From positions 14,200,501-14,264,500 of the forward strand of contig OY992840.1 in NCBI GenBank assembly GCA_963921425.1: a stretch of 64,000 nt of DNA, read 5' to 3'. A program made the translations under genes and the position numbers. The notes under the pieces were generated by a model that was not told the origin of the DNA, did no database searches, and was given only the letters and a program-made list of their open reading frames with translations. This document shows, one piece after another, positions 38,286 through 50,059 of this stretch. This stretch comes from Dryas octopetala. Lineage: Eukaryota; Streptophyta; Magnoliopsida; Rosales; Rosaceae. Positions within the stretch are counted from its first letter, which is position 1. Every line of letters starts with the position of its first letter.

Positions 38286-39336
38286 TGTTGATGCAAATTT
38301 CCGTAAGACAGATGCAACAACTTAGAAATGATATTTTGGATGATCAGAAGTCTTGTTGGATGATGACGTGGATGTCGACTTGAGTCCTTCCTGCATGAAA
38401 TACAAGATCAAAGGAAATGAACCGGTGTGGTACCAACCAAACACGCTCCGATGATGAAGTCGGTGAAGTGTATTTGAAGGTGTTTGTGTAAAAACAAGGA
38501 AGAACATGTGATGAACTTGGGAGAATGAGGAAGAACAAGGTAAGATCTCATGAGTTTATTCTCAACAAGTGGGATGTATTCTGGTGGGCTTTTTGTGAGT
38601 GAAATTGTGTATTAGGGTCCTTTTCTTTTGTGCACATAAGGCAGCTTATATAGGCAAAGAAATGGTGAGGGGTAAGTTACCTGCATGAGGGTGAATGGTT
38701 GAGAAGAGGTCACGCATTCGGTCATGAATAGTGGCATGCACAGCTACCCACCTTCTTTACATTCAATGTTGCATTGAATGCAAGGATGAAAGATAAACTG
38801 GGATGCCCTAATAGTCATGACTGTGAGCTGGGAAGTCTCATATGTCAGAGAATCCTGTTAGGTGCACTTGAGTATGGCGGTTCGTCCCAACGTGATCTTC
38901 TTTAGAATGGTGGTGGGAAGCCGAGCCGATCCGAACACATGTTCTTATGGGTAGACATGAAACCCATGTGTGATCGGATCAGACATGGACAATCCTGCCG
39001 AGCCGGTCCGGTAGGTAGTGATCCCTTCAAGTCGTAGTTGGCTGTGACTATAGTTTGAAAGGATGCTCGCCCAAGGCCGAGCCGAACCGAACTGGGATAA
39101 CCAAGAAAAGATGAACACTCAATTCTTTGGAAGATCCTCAGATCGGGTCGGACCGGGCGTTGGAGATTCACCATGACGAGCCGATCCGAGATGGCAAAAA
39201 AGGTGCCGAACTGGTGTGATGATGTAGAGGTCCAAGTTTGACTATTGAAAAGTCAAACTCCGAAGTTGGATCTGACCAGCCACGTGTCGATTCATGATTG
39301 GTTGTTGAATCCATGTGAATTTATCCACAAACAGGA
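38286..39336 (-). mobile_element. probable solo LTR (fossil), perhaps Ty3/gypsy
   Basis: On the minus strand the segment starts near TGTTTGTGGATAAATTC and ends in TTTGCATCAACA. It contains a clear promoter-like CCTATATAAGCTGCC followed about 60-100 bases later by a pyrimidine-rich leader. It is richer in GC than its surroundings and contains repeated GATCGG / CCGAGCC motifs. This is the layout of a long LTR without internal region. Matching flanking duplications were not found, so the outer limit is tentative. The element is not whole. Confidence 0.4.
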
Positions 39337-40161
39337 TACATCCAAAGAAAATATAAGAAAAAAAAAACTAAAATGAAAACTCTTGGTCCGGGGGCCCATT
39401 AGGTCACAAATTGGGTTCAACTTGCATTGAAGCTTCAACCTCGACCTCTTAAGTCACAATGCTAGTTAATGTTAGTTGAGGGTGATCAAGTACCCTCGAC
39501 TCAAGGTCGGCTCATAATGAGATTGGGCCGCTCGTCCTAGTCACTAGGCCCATTATATTTGTCGTGTGCATATGTCTGCATGGCTTTTCCGATATACCCA
39601 GGCCTACCAAACCCATCACTGCACAGTCTGCACTCCTGTCAAACGCAAAATTATTCAATGATCACTAGTGTTATATATTTACTACATTTTAATTTCTATT
39701 ATTTATAACTAATTATGTTATCCTTTTAATTAATTATTTAATTATATATATAATAATATCACGTAGTGTTATGATCTTAAAAAAAAAATTTCCAATAAAA
39801 TACTTGAACAATTGTAAAGTTGAGTACAGCCGTACAGGATTAATTTTCAGAGACTTCAATCGCTTCACCTATGGCTGCCAAATTGCTGTTAGCCGCGCTG
39901 AAAAGCTAGCATCATTTTGCAGCTTTTCAATGCTGGCCTCATAACCCAACATTAATTAATTGTATATTTGTTTCAAGTTATATATGACTTAATGATTAAT
40001 GATTACTTTTAATTAGTTGACGGTGCAAATTGGACGAGTGGACTTCTTAACTTAATTGAATAGGAATAATATATATTGTGCATGCATATACTGATATACC
40101 TACTGAGGTATGCAATTGCAAGCTAATTATCAGCTAAACTATATATATATATATATGTATA
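39337..40161. other. gene-free AT-rich stretch
   Basis: No gene, tRNA-like or repeat end recognised, apart from short A/T runs. Confidence 0.4.
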
Positions 40162-40540
40162 TACAGCTCCTCAATATATTTCAATTTATTTATATTGAAG
40201 TATGATCCTATTGGGGTCCACACGAGTCATTTTGTAGCTATCCGAACCATTCACAAAGATCATCTTCATTGATAGATCATACTTGCAAAAAGTTAGTTAA
40301 ATCGGAAATCATTTGTCTATCTAACTTTGATAAAACAAATAGACGGTTTTATCAAAAATATTTGGTTCGTCCATTTATTGGATCAAAGTTAGACAAACAA
40401 ATAATTTTCGATTTGGCTAATTTTTTGCAAGGATGATCTATCAATGGAGATGTAAAAATGAACGGCTCGGATCGACACAAAACGACTCGTGTGGGCCCCA
40501 ATAGGATATACCTCAACATAAATAAGTTGAGGTATATATA
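40162..40540. mobile_element. palindromic MITE, family C copy 1
   Basis: The left arm (TATTTATATTGAAGTATGAT then CCTATTGGGGTCCACACGAG) pairs with the right arm (CTCGTGTGGGCCCCAATAGG and ACATAAATAAGTTGAGGTAT). The arms are about 170 bp with a small loop. It directly abuts copy 2. Arm identity is lower than in copy 2, so it looks older or more eroded. Confidence 0.7.
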
Positions 40541-40949
40541 TATACAGGCTCCTTCTGTTGAGGTATACCTCAACTTATTTATGTTGAGGTATACCCTGTT
40601 GGGGCCCACACGAGTCGTTTTGTGTCGATCCAAACCGTTCAATTTTTACATCTCCGTAGATAGATCATCCTTGCAAAAAATTAGCCAAATCGGAAATCAT
40701 TTGCCTATTTAACTTTGATCAAATAAATGGACGAACCAAATATTTTTGATAAAACCGTCCATTTGTTTTATCAAAGTTAGATAGGCAAATGATTTCCGAT
40801 TTGACTAATTTTTTGCAAGGATGATCTATCAATGAAGATGATCCTTGCGAACGGTTCGGATCGCCACAAAACGACTTGTGTGGGCCCCAACAAGGTCATA
40901 CCTCAACATAAATAAGTTGAGGTATACCTCAATAGAAGGAGCCTGTATA
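40541..40949. mobile_element. palindromic MITE, family C copy 2
   Basis: The ends TATACAGGCTCCTTCTGTTG and TATTGAGGTATACC... inverse (AGGAGCCTGTATA) are clean inverted repeats inside TA-rich flanks. Each arm itself starts with a small palindrome (GAGGTATACCTCAACTTA). It is tandem to copy 1 and shares the same core. Confidence 0.75.
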
Positions 40950-42526
40950 TATATATATATGACTGCACGCGAAGTTAATCATTCAAAAATACATATTTAA
41001 AACGATAAAAATTTAGAGGAAATATATAAATATATAATTAAAAAAGTTCAATAGTTTAGAATACAATATGTAATTAAGATACTAGCATACTGCATACATA
41101 TATTCCCTAAAACAAGTCATCCTTTTCTTGTATTATGGCCATTACAAAGCTGTACAGGTAACATATATGTGAATCTCAAACAACTAATTGACTTTTCAAA
41201 CATATAGAATTGGGACATTGACCCACCACCAATATTAAAAGAAATAAAAACAAAAAAAAATAGGCATGCATCTGCAATTCCAGTTCTTGACCGACTCACC
41301 GTGTGTGAGTCAGTGAATGTAATTGGACCGCGATTCTAATGCACAGGTTGCATGAAAATCTATTCAATTCATTAACTATAATTTCAAGCTTAATATCATA
41401 GAAAATTAAAAAAGGAAAAATACTTACTTATAAATAATGGACCATAAACGGTGGGACTTCTATGTTCAGTCATTTTTATTTTAGAAATGTAGCGTTCAGT
41501 TATAAACTAATTGATAAGAGTTCGAATCTTAATTTTAACGAAGTAAAGATTCTTTTGAAACTTATTTAAAAAATGTGAGCACAACATTATATTGTATAAG
41601 TTTTTTTTTGGCCAAATGAAGAAATCCATTAAAGAAAATTATATTGTATAAGTTTGACATAATGCAAATAGGACTCATTTATTAAAATGGTAACACGACA
41701 AAATGAGTAGCGTCCACTGTCCTTATTTTATTTTAGATAAGACTATAAGAGTTATTTTGCATTATTAATTATTTCATGTCAATTTTTGTGGATGTGTCGA
41801 TTTTCAAAAAAATTTGTATTGACCCAATGCCAATTTTATTTTCCACGCCAGTCTATTTTTTGTCAATTTTACTAAAATTAACTAATAAAAGAGCCACCTA
41901 TAAATATCAATAATATATGGTGAGTATCTTATTATGGTTTTAGAATATGTTATATGCAACCTGGCTTCAACCTCCTTGATGGCACCATATCCAGTAAACT
42001 ATCATTATATCAACGTTGTAACGGCGTCGTTTACGCGTCATACAAAAATAAGACGCGGTACTTTTACGCTCAAAAGCCATAAAAACACGTACACGACTAC
42101 ACGGTACATGGCCAGAGGAGCAGCCCCGCCAAAAGTCACATACTTCGCGCCAAAGAAAGTGGTCAAAATCTTCGGTCACAGGCCTACGATCACTGGGATT
42201 TCATTCCAATCAGACGGTGGAGAAGGGGCCTGTGACGGAAACGGTGAGAGAGGACTGTGAGGTTTAGCGGTCAGTCCGCAGAAAGACCAGGAGACCTGGG
42301 AACTTTCGCTGTCGTACCTGTACCAATCTCATAAAAGAGGCGTATAATTGAAAAGGAATGGGGCCCACTGCTCCCTGCAGCTTCATAACTCACTCTCTCC
42401 GTCGTTCGATGGAGTCCCTTTGGCCCAAGTCCCGATTATTAAATTGGAGCACTGGAGTCCCATCTCAACGTGCTCTTGCACTCGCGTGTTGCACGGATAG
42501 CCAGTCAAGTGAAACGGTGGATATCT
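40950..42526. other. gene-free stretch
   Basis: No convincing gene. The plus-strand frame at 41934-42260 has no family match. A GC-richer region at 42010-42480 may be a decayed element; its content is unknown to me. Confidence 0.35.
41586..41655. mobile_element. 34-bp micro-insertion with perfect 18-bp direct repeats
   Basis: ATTATATTGTATAAGTTT occurs at 41586-41603 and 41638-41655. Between them lies a T run, GGCCAAATGAAGAAATCC and ATTAAAGAAA. On the minus strand this is TTTAATGGATTTCTTCATTT then GGCC and poly(A), which looks like the 3' end of a LINE. The perfect 18-bp duplication is strong evidence for target-primed insertion. Confidence 0.65.
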
Positions 42527-43745
42527 TTTTTTGGGTGAATCATGCATTAAATCAAGAAATAAAATTTCGGATTTCGAGGAAATTTCGATGAAAATTTGAA
42601 GATTTTTAAATTTCGACAAAAATTAGATGGAAACGACAGAAATTATTATCAAAATACATAAATTTTGAATGAAACTTTATCATATTTATTTAATATATTA
42701 TCCACTACATTGATAAAAAATATTGAAAAAACTAAATTATATAGTAAGTTTCATGTGATATAAGATAAATATAATGCGCGCTGAAAACAAATACTATTAA
42801 ATAAAATTAGCATAATGATTAAATGAAATTAATATATTCTTTATATTTTATAATCTATACACTAAACCCTATATACTTTATAATCTATACTTATATTGTT
42901 TAAGATATAATATAGGATATTAGGGTTTAGGTCAATTAGGATATTTTTAATTATTTTTTATATAAAAATGTATTAGAGTTTATTAGTTTAGAGTTTAAAA
43001 ACAACTAAACGAAACCCCAAATGGTCAAACGAAACTCCAAATCATTTTTTTGTTCACATTACCCAAAAGTCTCAAACTCCAATAAAAAAAGTCTTTTATT
43101 GTTTTTTTCTTTTTTTTCCTTTTTTTTTTCTTTTCTTTCCTTCCTTATCTCTTCCCGTGGGCTAACCTCCTTTTTCTTTCCTTTGCTTTCATCTTCTCCT
43201 TCTTCTTTGCTGCTGCAGTGCGCCTGAGTCTGTGATTTTTTTTTTTTTCTCTCTCACACAATCACACACTCTTATATTTTTCTCTCTGCATCTCCATCAC
43301 CACCCTCACCTTCACCTTCACCCTCATCTCTTTCTCCCTCCTCTCTTTCTCCCTCGTCTCCCCCCTGCCGCTGCTCCTTGCCGCCGAAACCCACCGAATG
43401 ATGCACAGAAAGTTTGAACCATCTCTTCCTCCATCTATCTCTTTCTTCCTCTATCTCTTTCTCCCTCATCTCCCGCATGCCGGGCCCCCTGTCGCCGCCC
43501 TCTTGATCTCACCTGCCGAAAATTTCGGCGAAATTTCGATAATTTCGGCGAAATTATCACGAAAAATCGAAAATTATACGTTTCGATTTCGATCTCTCCT
43601 TAAATCGAAAATTTCGGCGAAATTTTCGAAATTTAAACCCCTGCATTAAACCAAATAAGAGAACATAAAATAAAAGTAGAGAAATAGTGTTTGCTTGGGC
43701 AGTCAAATTATTCAGGATACAACAGGAGGGTTGGGCTAGCATAAG
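42527..43745 (-). mobile_element. possible LINE 3' end, interrupted by a hAT element
   Basis: On the minus strand, sequence to the right of the hAT (ACTTTTATTTTATGTTCTCT then TATTTGGTTTAATGC) continues, after removing the hAT and one copy of its duplication, into ATGATTCACCCAAAAAAA. The poly(A) end with a preceding TTTAATG resembles the 34-bp insert at 41604. Only a 3' piece of about 130 bp is visible; no coding part was recognised. Confidence 0.35.
42552..43642. mobile_element. degenerate hAT-like element
   Basis: The 8-bp direct repeat GCATTAAA (42544-42551 and 43643-43650) flanks about 1.09 kb. The right end reads inward AGGGGTTTAAATTTCG; the left end (TCAAGAAATAAAATTTCGG) matches it imperfectly. 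Subterminal zones at both ends are rich in AAATTTCGGCGAAATTT-type motifs. The middle includes a pyrimidine-rich leader-like stretch (43080-43470), possibly captured. No transposase frame. Confidence 0.6.
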
Positions 43746-45125
43746 TAACCACGCCACGATTAAAATAGTAACGGTACAAGTAAATAACTCGAGTGGAAGT
43801 TTTTAACTCATTAAATATGGCACCGACACGATACTAATTAAGTACGACACACATATAAAGAAAAAAAAATAATTATAATTAAGAACACTTATCATAAGAG
43901 GTTCTCACCTTAAAATATAAAGAAAAAAAAGCTCATGCGTTTAAGGCATGACACAAACTCGGTACGAGCACAAATGAGTTGTGGATCATGCAAGGCCTAG
44001 TCTTAGAAATGACTTTCAATCAACCTCATCATGATGCAACATTGTGACATGTGTCATTGTTTAGTTAACAAGCCCTAATTGTGTAAATGTTTCTCTTATA
44101 ATTCATCAATTTGATCATGATCCAACTGTTTGGATGATGTCATGAGTTTTAGCTTCTAATAAAACACCCACATGCCAAAAATATATTTATCTTGGTTCAC
44201 TTTTAAGTTGTCTATAGATTATGTTAATGAGTTATATATTATTGTCAATGTCAGTTGTTAACACTTTTTTTTTAGTAATTGAGAGTGTTTTGGGTGAGAT
44301 TTCATGAACCAGACTAATTTCTTAAGCCGGTTAAAAGTAGATAATTTACGCCGGGCCTAGAAGATTCACAAGAGATTTTACCTCCTTTGCTACCTAGTTT
44401 CAATGGTCGAATTAAAGACTCGAACTCGGGTGCCTGAATTTATAGTTACACCTCTAAACTAACTTCTCTAACACCTTGGAGTTTAACACTTTAGTTATTA
44501 TTATCTGCAATAAAGTGAGCGATATAGATAGATCAACAAAAGAATATCAAAATGATTCACATAATTTATCTTGACTTATTAGAAATATACTTTTCATCTA
44601 AAATAAAATAAAAGATTGGGCTAATTTTGATAAATATATTAAAAAATGAGACGTATATTATTTTTGAAGTTAAATTAAGTAACTTACACTAAAATTCAAA
44701 TTCAAATATCTCATTCATTAAATGCTTCTATCAAAATCGATCATCTTTTTAATCCTTCAATAGTTAAAAAATTTACAATTTTTGAAGGATTGTGGTGAAT
44801 AAGACTGATGGATACTTTGATAAAAGTGAAACAAATACATGACACTTTGGGATAATTGAGTTCGGGGGAGCTGAAAAGAAAGCAAAGCAAGAAACTCAAC
44901 TAACTTCTCCAAGTCCGTTGAAGGCGTGAAAACCACGAAGGGAAATTGCGTGTACGCTCCAAGTCGTTATGCCACGTCATCTCTCCCACTATTTCTTCAA
45001 CCCCCGTCCCCTGCCAGCACTCAACACTTCTCTCTCTTCCTCACTTTCTCTCTCTAAACCCTAACATTTTACTTTCAGCAACTCCTTCTCCTTCTCTTTG
45101 CTCTCTGTGAAAAGCAAAGCCTGCC
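43746..45125. other. intergenic stretch before the ARM gene
   Basis: AT-rich. It holds a SINE (44305-44485) and a pyrimidine-rich promoter/leader near 45000-45120 (TTCTCTCTCTTCCTCACTTT) of the ARM-repeat gene. Confidence 0.45.
44305..44485 (-). mobile_element. tRNA-derived SINE copy 2
   Basis: The minus-strand sequence has CTCCAAGGTGTTAGAGAAGT, GAGTTCGAGTCTTTAATTCG and GGAGGTAAAATCTC blocks in the same order as the copy at 931-1120. The GTTCGAGTC part matches a Pol III B box. Confidence 0.55.
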
Positions 45126-46778
45126 ATGAAAGAACCAGAAAACGACCCAATCACGCTCTCGACACACCTTGTCTCATCCCTTCTGGAGCAAATCCCACTC
45201 ATCCACAACTTCAAAGGCAAATGGGCCGTAATCCGGGCAAAGCTCTCGGACCTCCAGGCCCAACTAGCCGACTTCGCCGACTTCCCGACCTCCGCCTCCA
45301 ACCCTCTCGCCCTCCACCTCCTCGTCTCTGTTTCCCACACCCTCGACGGCGCCGTTTCGCTCGCCCAAAAATGCCGCAGCCCCAATTTGTCTTCGGGCCG
45401 GCTCCGAACCCAAAACGACGTCGACTCGATCTCCGACGAGCTCGACCGCCACCTCAGAGAAGGCGAGATTCTGATCAAGAGCGGCGTGCTCCACGACACC
45501 TCCGTCTCCAGCTCGTCGTCGAAGAGAGAGACGGTGCGGGCCGAGTGCCGGAACTTGGTAACTCGGTTGCAAATCGGGAGCGCCGAGTCGCGGAACTCGG
45601 CCATGGAATCGCTGCTGGGGATTTTGCAGGAGGACGATAAGAACGTGATGATAGCTGTGGCGCAGGGGATTGTTCCGGTGCTCGTGCGCTTACTCGATTC
45701 CAGCTCTTTCGAAATGAAGGAGAACACGGTTTTCGCAATCTCTATGGTTTCGATGGTGGATAGCAGCAAGCACGTGCTGATTGCAGAGGGCTTGTTGCTT
45801 CTGAATCACTTGCTTCGCGTGCTCGATTCGGGAAGTGGGTTTGGGAAGGAGAAAGCTTGTGTGGCGCTTCAAGCTTTGAGCTTTTCGAAGGAGAATGCGA
45901 GGGCGATTGGGTCTCGAGGTGGAGTTTCGTCGCTGTTGGATATTTGCCAGGCCGGCACACCCGGTTCGCAAGCTTCGGCAGCTGGGGTGTTGAGGAATTT
46001 GGCTGCTTTTGCTGAGAACAAAGAGAATTTCGTTGAGGAAAATGGGGTTGGTGTGCTTTTGGGGCTTGCGAGTTCAGGGACGGCATTAGCTCAAGAAAAT
46101 GCAATTGGGTGTTTGTGCCGTTTGGTTTCTGATAACGAAAGTCTGAAGCTTTTGGTTGTTAAGGAAGGTGGGATTGAGTGCTTGAAGAATTTCTGGGACT
46201 CGGGTTGGAACACTCGCAGTCTTGAGGTCGCGGTTGAGCTTTTGAGGCACTTAGCTTCGTGCTCGCCGATTGCCGAAGTTCTTGTTTCTGATGGGTTTGT
46301 AACCAGGCTTGTTGGGGTCTTGAATAGCGGTGTGTTGGGGGTGAGAATTGGGGCGTCTAAGGCTGTTTACGAGCTCGGGTTTTGCTCGAAAACTAGGAAG
46401 GAGATGGGTGAAAGTGGCTGCATTGCCCCTTTGATCAAAATGTTGGATGGAAAAGCGGTTGAAGAGAAAGAAGCAGCCGCAAAGGCCTTGTCGACGTTAA
46501 TGGCGTATGCAGGTAATAGAAGGATGTTTAGGAAACATGAAGGGGGGATTGTGAGTGCAGTTCAGCTTTTGGACCCTTCAATTCAGAATTTGGATAAGCG
46601 ATACCCTGTTGCTCTGTTGGCCTTACTTGTGCATTCAAAGAAGTGTAGGAAACAAATGGTTGCTGCTGGTGCTTGTGTATATTTGCAGAAACTTGTTGAT
46701 GTGGAAGTAGAGGGGTCCAATAAGCTCTTGGAAAGCCTCGGCCGTGGTAAAATTTGGGGTGTTTTTGCCAGATCTTGA
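45126..46778 (+). CDS. Armadillo-repeat protein, PUB-like without U-box, 550 aa
   Basis: A single long exon encodes MKEPENDPITLSTHLVSSLL and on. Residues about 1-130 resemble the helical N-terminal (UND-like) domain of plant U-box proteins; about 150-540 form a series of ARM-type repeats, for example SRNSAMESLLGILQEDDKNV, ENTVFAISMVSMVDSSKHVL, EKACVALQALSFSKENARAI, ASAAGVLRNLAAFAENKENF and EKEAAAKALSTLMAYAGNRR. No U-box is present between them, so it is unlikely to be an E3 ligase by itself. It is more likely an interaction scaffold. Arabidopsis has similar-length ARM proteins (At5g50900 type, from memory). GC is high over the first 500 bp. Confidence 0.85.
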   Translation: MKEPENDPITLSTHLVSSLLEQIPLIHNFKGKWAVIRAKLSDLQAQLADFADFPTSASNPLALHLLVSVSHTLDGAVSLAQKCRSPNLSSGRLRTQNDVDSISDELDRHLREGEILIKSGVLHDTSVSSSSSKRETVRAECRNLVTRLQIGSAESRNSAMESLLGILQEDDKNVMIAVAQGIVPVLVRLLDSSSFEMKENTVFAISMVSMVDSSKHVLIAEGLLLLNHLLRVLDSGSGFGKEKACVALQALSFSKENARAIGSRGGVSSLLDICQAGTPGSQASAAGVLRNLAAFAENKENFVEENGVGVLLGLASSGTALAQENAIGCLCRLVSDNESLKLLVVKEGGIECLKNFWDSGWNTRSLEVAVELLRHLASCSPIAEVLVSDGFVTRLVGVLNSGVLGVRIGASKAVYELGFCSKTRKEMGESGCIAPLIKMLDGKAVEEKEAAAKALSTLMAYAGNRRMFRKHEGGIVSAVQLLDPSIQNLDKRYPVALLALLVHSKKCRKQMVAAGACVYLQKLVDVEVEGSNKLLESLGRGKIWGVFARS

Positions 46779-48126
46779 CCATGGAAGACATGTCAAAATG
46801 ACACTGTTGGCACATATCAGAGTGTAGGTACATGAGGATGATTCATTGATCTGTATGTACAATTGTTGTGATTACTATTAATTTTGGCTTTTTTTTCCTC
46901 TTGTTGATAGTTTCTGTTTATTTATGGTAGAAAATTTTATTTTGTTAGCTTAATTATATCTAGGTTTGGTGGCCTAACTGGATAGGTGTCTATGTTTTCT
47001 CAACCAAAAGCCAATAATTGATATAGCTGCCTGATTTGTGAGTTCATACTTCTGTTGTACACTTCTTCGATTTCATGGCTTTCACAAGGTAGCCAACTAC
47101 CCCAGTTAGTGAAAACTGATTCATACTTATTTGCTATTGACTTCACAAGGCAGGTTTCCCATTTTCCATTTCCTTCTTTTGTCTTTGTTGAAGCAGTTGA
47201 TACATGAATTAACTGTTGTATGACTTTGTATTAATTTATAATATGCCAGAGTTTTGGAACTTTAAATTGCATGTCCTAGTAGGCTTTCATTGTCATGGGT
47301 AAAACCAAATTTCATATGCTGGACCAAACCTGTATACATCTTTGTGTGATGAAGGCTTTCAGAAACTACCACTCAGAATTCCATTTTGCTTATCCAGGCA
47401 AATCCAGTAAATGGATTCCTATTGGGTTCAATTTTCTCAAATTCCTTAGTTTTGGTGAAGCATAAAAAAGAAGAAATTTGCATTTAAGTCATTACTTAAA
47501 TATAGAAACCTGATTCCTGTAGGCATTAAATTAGATGCTTGCATAATCTCTGATTAGTTTGGTAGTTTGGACTTGGAGGTCACTTCATTATAAAACAAGT
47601 GTGGTGGGCTTGAACCATGTGCTATCACCCTGTTTCTAGATTAATTGCATTACTATCTGTGATATGTTCCACTACTGTATGGCAGTTTCTTAGAACTGGT
47701 ATGCACTAATGCCATCACCATCTCTTCTTCTTCTTTTTATTTTTATTTTGTTCCATCACCATCACCATATTTATTTTTATTTTGTTCCAAGTACCAAATT
47801 CTTTGGTCCCAAGTTGATTTATTGGATTTCCATAGAAGTTTGTAATATAGATTGTTACCATAATAATATTCAGCTAATTTGGAAGTTTTTTAGATGTAAT
47901 TTGGATGATGCAAGTGGAGTTTTGTGGGTTATGAAGCATGTGCATTTGTTGAGGACCATGTGCATTTGTTGTGTGGGTTGGCCAGTTTTGCACTCTTGTG
48001 TTGGCAGATACCTAAACATTACCTGCCTTGACCTATTTGCACTTCCAAGTTCCAATTTCGTGTTTGTGTTATTTTATAGAAACCCTCTCGGTATTGATTT
48101 TATGCCAGAAAAGAAGATAACTAGAA
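46779..48126. other. 3' flank of the ARM gene
   Basis: AT-rich, including the likely 3' untranslated region. A frame at 47709 has no domain match. The phrase TGTGCATTTGTTG is repeated near 47940 and 47958. Confidence 0.4.
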
Positions 48127-48757
48127 CAGTCATGCTCACCTGCGAGACGTCGCGCAGGACCTTTTAGCACGACAAATTAAATATCAACCATTCATTCTTG
48201 ATCGTGTGGCTGAGAGGAATGGGCACAAAAAGCAATCATAACATTCGACACGTGTCCATCTTTGGGGAAAAAAAAAAATTTGTTTCTCAGTTCTCTTTCT
48301 TTCTTCTTTCCGAAAATCTTTCCTTCTCAATCTCCAGTCATGCTCACCTGCGAGACGTCGCGCAGGACCTATTTGCACGACAAATTGAATCTCAACTATT
48401 CATTCTTGGCTGAGAGGAATGAGCACAAACTTGATTACTTTGACAATAAACTTGATTCGTGGGTTTTCTTCAGTGGCTTTTATGGAGTTTGACAGCCATG
48501 GTTGTTAGGTGGTGAAGGTTTTGGGAGAGAGACAGAAATTTTGGATACACAGTGATTGAGAAGGAAAGGTTTTCGGGAAGAAGAAAGAAAGAGAACTAAG
48601 AAACAAATTTTTTTTTTTCCCAAAGATGGACACGTGTCGGATGTTATGATTGCTTTTTGTGCCCATTCCTCTCAGCCACACGATCAAGAATGAATGGTTG
48701 ATATTTAATTTGTCGTGCTAAAAGGTCCTGCGCGACGTCTCGCAGGTGAGCATAACT
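48127..48757. mobile_element. fold-back Mutator-like element with nearly identical arms
   Basis: A perfect 11-bp duplication GATAACTAGAA flanks it (48116-48126 and 48758-48768). The arms, beginning CAGTCATGCTCACCTGCGAG and its inverse, run about 205 bp and differ at only a handful of bases. The loop contains a third, partial direct copy of the arm (ATGCTCACCTGCGAGACGTC, from about 48337) that lacks the part before TTGGCTGAGAGG. There is no coding frame. Mutator-like elements make 9-11 bp duplications and often have long terminal inverted repeats. The high arm identity suggests a young element; a transcript would fold into a long hairpin. Confidence 0.85.
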
Positions 48758-48768
48758 GATAACTAGAA

Positions 48769-49704
48769 TGCTACCTTTGCTTTGCTGCATTGTTCGTAGT
48801 TGGAGATCAAATATAAATAAGATAGCTGTGGGACTTTGATGAGCCTCAGCTTTTGGTGGTCCATTTTTTAAAAATATTTTTAATGGAATCTTTGGAGAAA
48901 ATAAGGTTCATTAAAGCTGTGTTTTTTAGGAAAAAAATTGAAATGGTTTTTTCCCTAGTCCCCACTTATCAAGATAAAGTAATGTTGCTCATTTTGAAGC
49001 AGAAAACGGTTTTTTATCTTTGGGCTCTGAAAATAGATTAGCGTTCTAAATGGTGAATTAATGTAAATAGTTGCTACGGCCCATATGCTTATATTTGTCG
49101 GGTTGTGGGCCTTGTGGCCCAAATGGGAAAATTCTCGTTGCTGAACAGTGAACATCCTGCGTGTGTCAAAAAAGAAGATGAGTGGAATGGGGACCTATGC
49201 TCTCTTTCATTGTAAATTTCGTAGATGGAAAGCTTGTTTAGGAGGGAATTTAAAGTTAAAAGGGCTTTTGGTAATGTTGGGTTGAAGGCAAGAGTGATTT
49301 TTGGGATCACACTTTAACATGCAGTTTCAATTTTTGAGACAATTTCACAAATTGGAAATCTATATGAGAAAAATGTTAAAATATAAAATAATTGTTAAAC
49401 CCACGTTATTAAGTAGTGCTAGGGATCTTAACTTTTTTTTTTTTTTTTTTTCAATTTATATAGCATTTATACATTTGACACTAAAAAATAAAAAATAAAA
49501 CTTCAAAAAAAAAAAAGGAAGTACTATATCCACTAAAGTAATGACACATAAAAAGATAAACAAAAATTGAGATAAAAAGTTGAGACATTTAGCATTTTCC
49601 CATAACCTACCAAAATTTTTTCATGCTCTCACATAGGAGCCTCTTCCCACATAAGAGGCTTTAACATGGGGTGCTCAATATAAACATTTTCAGTTTTTTT
49701 GGTG
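48769..49704. other. gene-free stretch
   Basis: No gene or clear repeat recognised. T and A runs near 49430 and 49507. Confidence 0.4.
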
Positions 49705-49878
49705 GAAATTTTTTTTTATTGTGATCATAAAACTATCATGTAGTGTCACAAGTTCACGTGTTATAATATAATTAGACAATAAGTTTATATTCTTAGATAT
49801 AGAATTAATAAATATAGACATATTATAACATAAGTGGAACTGTAACAACACGTGGCAATGTTACATTCACACTATAAA
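49705..49878. mobile_element. MITE family A copy 3 (degenerate)
   Basis: Inverted ends (TATCATGTAGTGTCACAAGT against ACATGTTGCCACGTGTTG-like sequence) and a centre with AATAAGTTTATATTCTTAGA recall the family A copies near 1.5 kb and 38 kb. It is more diverged than those. Confidence 0.45.
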
Positions 49879-50059
49879 TTACTCGTTTTTGTGGACTGGG
49901 GAGCAAGATAGTCATTAATGCAAGCTAGTTTTACCAAGATCTATATTTCAGCATGGCCTAACTTCTTCTAGGCTTCTAGCCATTCTTCTTCTTCTACAAC
50001 AACAACAACAGAGTCTCATCGGAAGAAAATAAAAAACTACAACAACAGAATTACAAGCT

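Noticed and set aside
41934-42260. 108-residue plus-strand frame with basic composition
   Set aside because: No family match; region looks like decayed repeat DNA.
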